Position numbers and translations under genes: made by a program. This document shows, one piece after another, positions 4,811 through 6,177 of a DNA stretch of 6,177 bases; position 1 is the first letter of the stretch, and every line of letters starts with the position of its first letter. The notes beneath the pieces are model-generated. The model worked only from the letters and a program-made list of their open reading frames with translations, ran no database searches and was not told where the DNA came from. Source of the stretch: Acidimicrobiia bacterium. Its GTDB lineage: Bacteria > Actinomycetota > Acidimicrobiia > Acidimicrobiales > AC-14. The stretch lies in assembly GCA_019244985.1 (NCBI GenBank), contig JAFASB010000346.1, positions 1-6,177 of the forward strand, given 5' to 3'.

Positions 4811-5527
4811 ATGACGACCCCCAAGAAGGCACGACTGGCCGGCGGCCTCTGCATCGCCGGCGCCACGGGCGTAGCTGCAGTCGCCGTCGCCCTGCTCGGC
4901 CCGGCCGCCGGCGCCGCGACGCATGCGGGCGGCGACTCGACGGGAACCGCGAGCGCCAACGGCGGTTCCGGTGGTTCACCGAGCTCGGTCATCACGCCCG
5001 TCGCCCAGTCCGGCAACTCCGGCGACGTGAACGCCTCGTCGAGCGCGACGAACACCGGGAACACCGGCCCGGCGACGTCCACCGCGATCTCTAATCCGGT
5101 CGCCATCTCGGGGAACTCGGGTTCCACCGGCGGCACCGGCAGCCCCAGCACGACCCACAACGGCACCACGTCGAGCGTGACGGCCAGCAAGCTCACGGCC
5201 TCCTCGTCGAGCGGCTCGGGCCTGTCGGCGTCGCTCGCCGCGGAGACTGCGAGCTCGACGGCGCGGGCATCGAACAGGGTGCAGAACGCCGTGGCTCGGA
5301 TCGACTCGTCCAGCGACGTGGTCAGCTCCTCGGGCACCGCGTCGACGGCCAGCGAGACCTCGGCTGCCCCGGTGGCTCCGGCCCCGCCGGCTCCGGCGCC
5401 CCTGCCTGACTCCTCGACGGCCATCGACGCCGCCCTCATGGGTCTCGGCGCAGCCGTCAACCCTGACGCCGTCGCCGGCTCGCAGGTGCGCTTCGCACCG
5501 CCGATCAGCGACGTTCCTTCCGCCTAA
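4811..5527 (+). CDS. Secreted Ser/Gly/Asn-rich protein with chaplin-like motif copies
   Basis: A 238-residue exported protein of no family I can name. Residues 1-36 are a signal peptide: a KKAR basic start, a hydrophobic Ala/Val/Gly core to about residue 31, and A-G-A before Ala36. The mature part up to about 150 is low complexity in Ser, Thr, Gly and Asn, with two copies of PVAxSGNSG at 63-71 and 96-104. A Pro/Ala hinge (APVAPAPPAPAPLP, 186-199) precedes a short more ordered end (AIDAALMGLGAAVNPDAVAGSQVRF). The mature part has no Cys and no membrane helix, so it is probably free or matrix-bound outside the cell. The ATG at 4811 has GAGGA at 4795-4799 (11-base spacing, rather long), and a second GAGGA lies 15 bases earlier. 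The frame stays open further upstream, with a GTG at 4724, but only the ATG gives a clean signal peptide. The hairpin at 5529 starts two bases after the stop. Confidence 0.75.
   Translation: MTTPKKARLAGGLCIAGATGVAAVAVALLGPAAGAATHAGGDSTGTASANGGSGGSPSSVITPVAQSGNSGDVNASSSATNTGNTGPATSTAISNPVAISGNSGSTGGTGSPSTTHNGTTSSVTASKLTASSSSGSGLSASLAAETASSTARASNRVQNAVARIDSSSDVVSSSGTASTASETSAAPVAPAPPAPAPLPDSSTAIDAALMGLGAAVNPDAVAGSQVRFAPPISDVPSA
4997..5122 (+). repeat. Two PVAxSGNSG motif copies, 33 residues apart
   Basis: PVAQSGNSG (4997-5023) and PVAISGNSG (5096-5122) are separated by an NTGNTG-rich linker. The DNA copies differ mostly at third codon positions, so the similarity is kept at the protein level. 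The motif resembles the PVxVCGNSVxV core of chaplins with the Cys replaced by Ser; a relation to chaplins is an inference. Confidence 0.55.
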
Positions 5528-5528
5528 C

Positions 5529-5564
5529 CGCTCGCACCCGCACCTCGGGTAGTCGGGGCGAGCG
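5529..5564. terminator. Hairpin filling the gap before pncB; terminator or start-site cover
   Basis: CGCTCGC (5529-5535) pairs perfectly with GCGAGCG (5558-5564). Inside the loop, ACCC (5536-5539) can pair with GGGT (5547-5550). The structure begins two bases after the secreted-protein stop and ends at the base before the pncB ATG. It therefore includes the GGGGCGAG stretch that is the only candidate ribosome-binding region for pncB. It could terminate the upstream transcript, limit pncB translation, or both. No T-tract is present. Confidence 0.4.
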
Positions 5565-6177
5565 ATGGGCCGAGCCCTGCTCACCGACCTGTACGAGCTG
5601 CGCATGGCGGCCAGCTTCCGCCGGCGGGGTGTGGACGCCGAGGCCACCTTCAGCCTGTTCGTGCGGAGCCTGCCGCCCGACCGCGGCTTCCTCGTGGCCT
5701 GCGGCCTCGACAGCTGCCTCGACTTCCTCGATGGCCTGACGATCGATGACGAGGACCTCGACGTCCTCCTCCGTCTCGGCCTCGATGACGTCACGGTGGA
5801 GGCGCTGGCCGGGCTGCGCTTCACCGGCGACGTGTGGGCGGTCCCGGAGGGACGCGTCGTGCTGGCCGGCGAGCCGTTGCTCGAAGTGACGGCCCCGATC
5901 CCCGAGGGTCAGCTCGTCGAGACCTACCTCCTCAACCAGCTCACGTTCGCGACGAACGTCGCGTCCAAGGCGGCCCGGACCCGGCTGGCGGCCGGGGCGG
6001 CCGGCCTCGTCGATTTCGCCTTCCGCCGCACCCACGGCGCCGAGGCGGCGATGACGGTGGCTCGGGCGTCGGCGATGGTGGGGTACGTCGCGACGAGCAA
6101 CGTCGAGGCGGCCCGCCGATACGGCCTGCGCGTGGCAGGCACGATGGCCCACAGCTACATCGGCGCGTTCCCATCGG
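5565..6177 (+). CDS. pncB: Nicotinate phosphoribosyltransferase (3' end beyond window)
   Basis: The first 204 residues of an enzyme that joins nicotinate to PRPP, with ATP hydrolysis, to make nicotinate mononucleotide in the NAD salvage (Preiss-Handler) pathway in the cytosol. The N-terminus LLTDLYELRMAASFRRRG is the family signature, followed by ATFSLFVRSLPPDRGFLVACGL. Later come VWAVPEGRVVLAGEPLLEV, ETYLLNQLTFATNVASKAAR, DFAFRRTHG (150-158, the RRxHG substrate-site motif) and GTMAHSYI (192-199), where His196 matches the family's phosphorylated His. The frame has no stop before the window end, and roughly half of a normal-length protein is present. The ATG at 5565 is the only possible start, because TAG at 5550-5552 is in frame just upstream. 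Only a weak GGGGCGAG precedes it, inside a hairpin. It follows the secreted-protein gene by 37 bp on the same strand, with no clear functional tie. Confidence 0.94.
   Translation, partial: MGRALLTDLYELRMAASFRRRGVDAEATFSLFVRSLPPDRGFLVACGLDSCLDFLDGLTIDDEDLDVLLRLGLDDVTVEALAGLRFTGDVWAVPEGRVVLAGEPLLEVTAPIPEGQLVETYLLNQLTFATNVASKAARTRLAAGAAGLVDFAFRRTHGAEAAMTVARASAMVGYVATSNVEAARRYGLRVAGTMAHSYIGAFPS

Noticed and set aside
4630..5460. 276-residue minus-strand frame opposite the Ser/Gly-rich secreted protein.
   Set aside because: The plus-strand frame has a signal peptide, a promoter and a ribosome-binding site; the minus frame has none, and its Pro/Val/Glu runs are what the reverse of Ser/Gly codons gives.
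5505..6152. 215-residue minus-strand frame opposite pncB.
   Set aside because: The plus strand encodes unmistakable nicotinate phosphoribosyltransferase motifs; the minus frame is a shadow.
1..6177. Searched for CRISPR arrays, tRNA/rRNA genes, transposase genes, attachment sites and toxin-antitoxin or phage-defence genes.
   Set aside because: No regularly spaced repeats, no cloverleaf or rRNA sequence, and no protein motifs of these systems were visible. The gene content is mostly housekeeping, regulatory and surface functions.

Overview
The window is GC-rich DNA with a clear actinobacterial character. It has a Gram-positive-type LexA (SOS) box, a DinB polymerase with a QLALPF clamp motif, a SigG-like sigma factor with a C-terminal SnoaL-like domain, codons rich in G/C at the third position, and hairpins without T-tracts. 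The class cannot be fixed from sequence alone; a deep-branching actinobacterium such as an Acidimicrobiia member is a guess. I see no tRNA, rRNA, CRISPR array, insertion sequence or phage gene. No gap between genes exceeds about 120 bases.

Left part (1-1480): dinB, encoding translesion DNA polymerase IV, is read leftward. A perfect 16-bp LexA palindrome lies one base upstream of its start codon. An AAGGAG ribosome-binding site overlaps the dinB stop, so another gene probably follows just outside the window in the same transcript. Diverging from dinB, and also next to the SOS box, is a 75-residue STAS-like protein read rightward.

Middle part (1487-4174, all leftward): in transcription order these are a DoxX-family membrane protein, a stem-loop that probably ends its transcript, a small basic C2HC zinc-binding-type protein, a DUF72/YecE TIM-barrel protein, and the SigG-like sigma factor. 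The last three are separated by 35 and 29 bp and could form an operon. The sigma gene meets the STAS gene tail to tail with only 6 bp between the stop codons.

Right part (4248-6177, all rightward): two cell-surface proteins of unknown function come first. One is a signal-peptide, Pro/Thr-stalk, C-terminal-membrane-helix protein. The other is a secreted Ser/Gly/Asn-rich protein with two copies of a chaplin-like PVAxSGNSG motif. They are followed by nicotinate phosphoribosyltransferase (pncB, NAD salvage), which is cut by the window end. A hairpin fills the whole gap between the second surface gene and pncB and hides the likely pncB ribosome-binding region.

Most of the content belongs to known families. 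The parts most worth a second look are the SOS box shared by dinB and the STAS gene, the small C2HC protein, the pair of surface proteins, and the hairpin on the pncB start.
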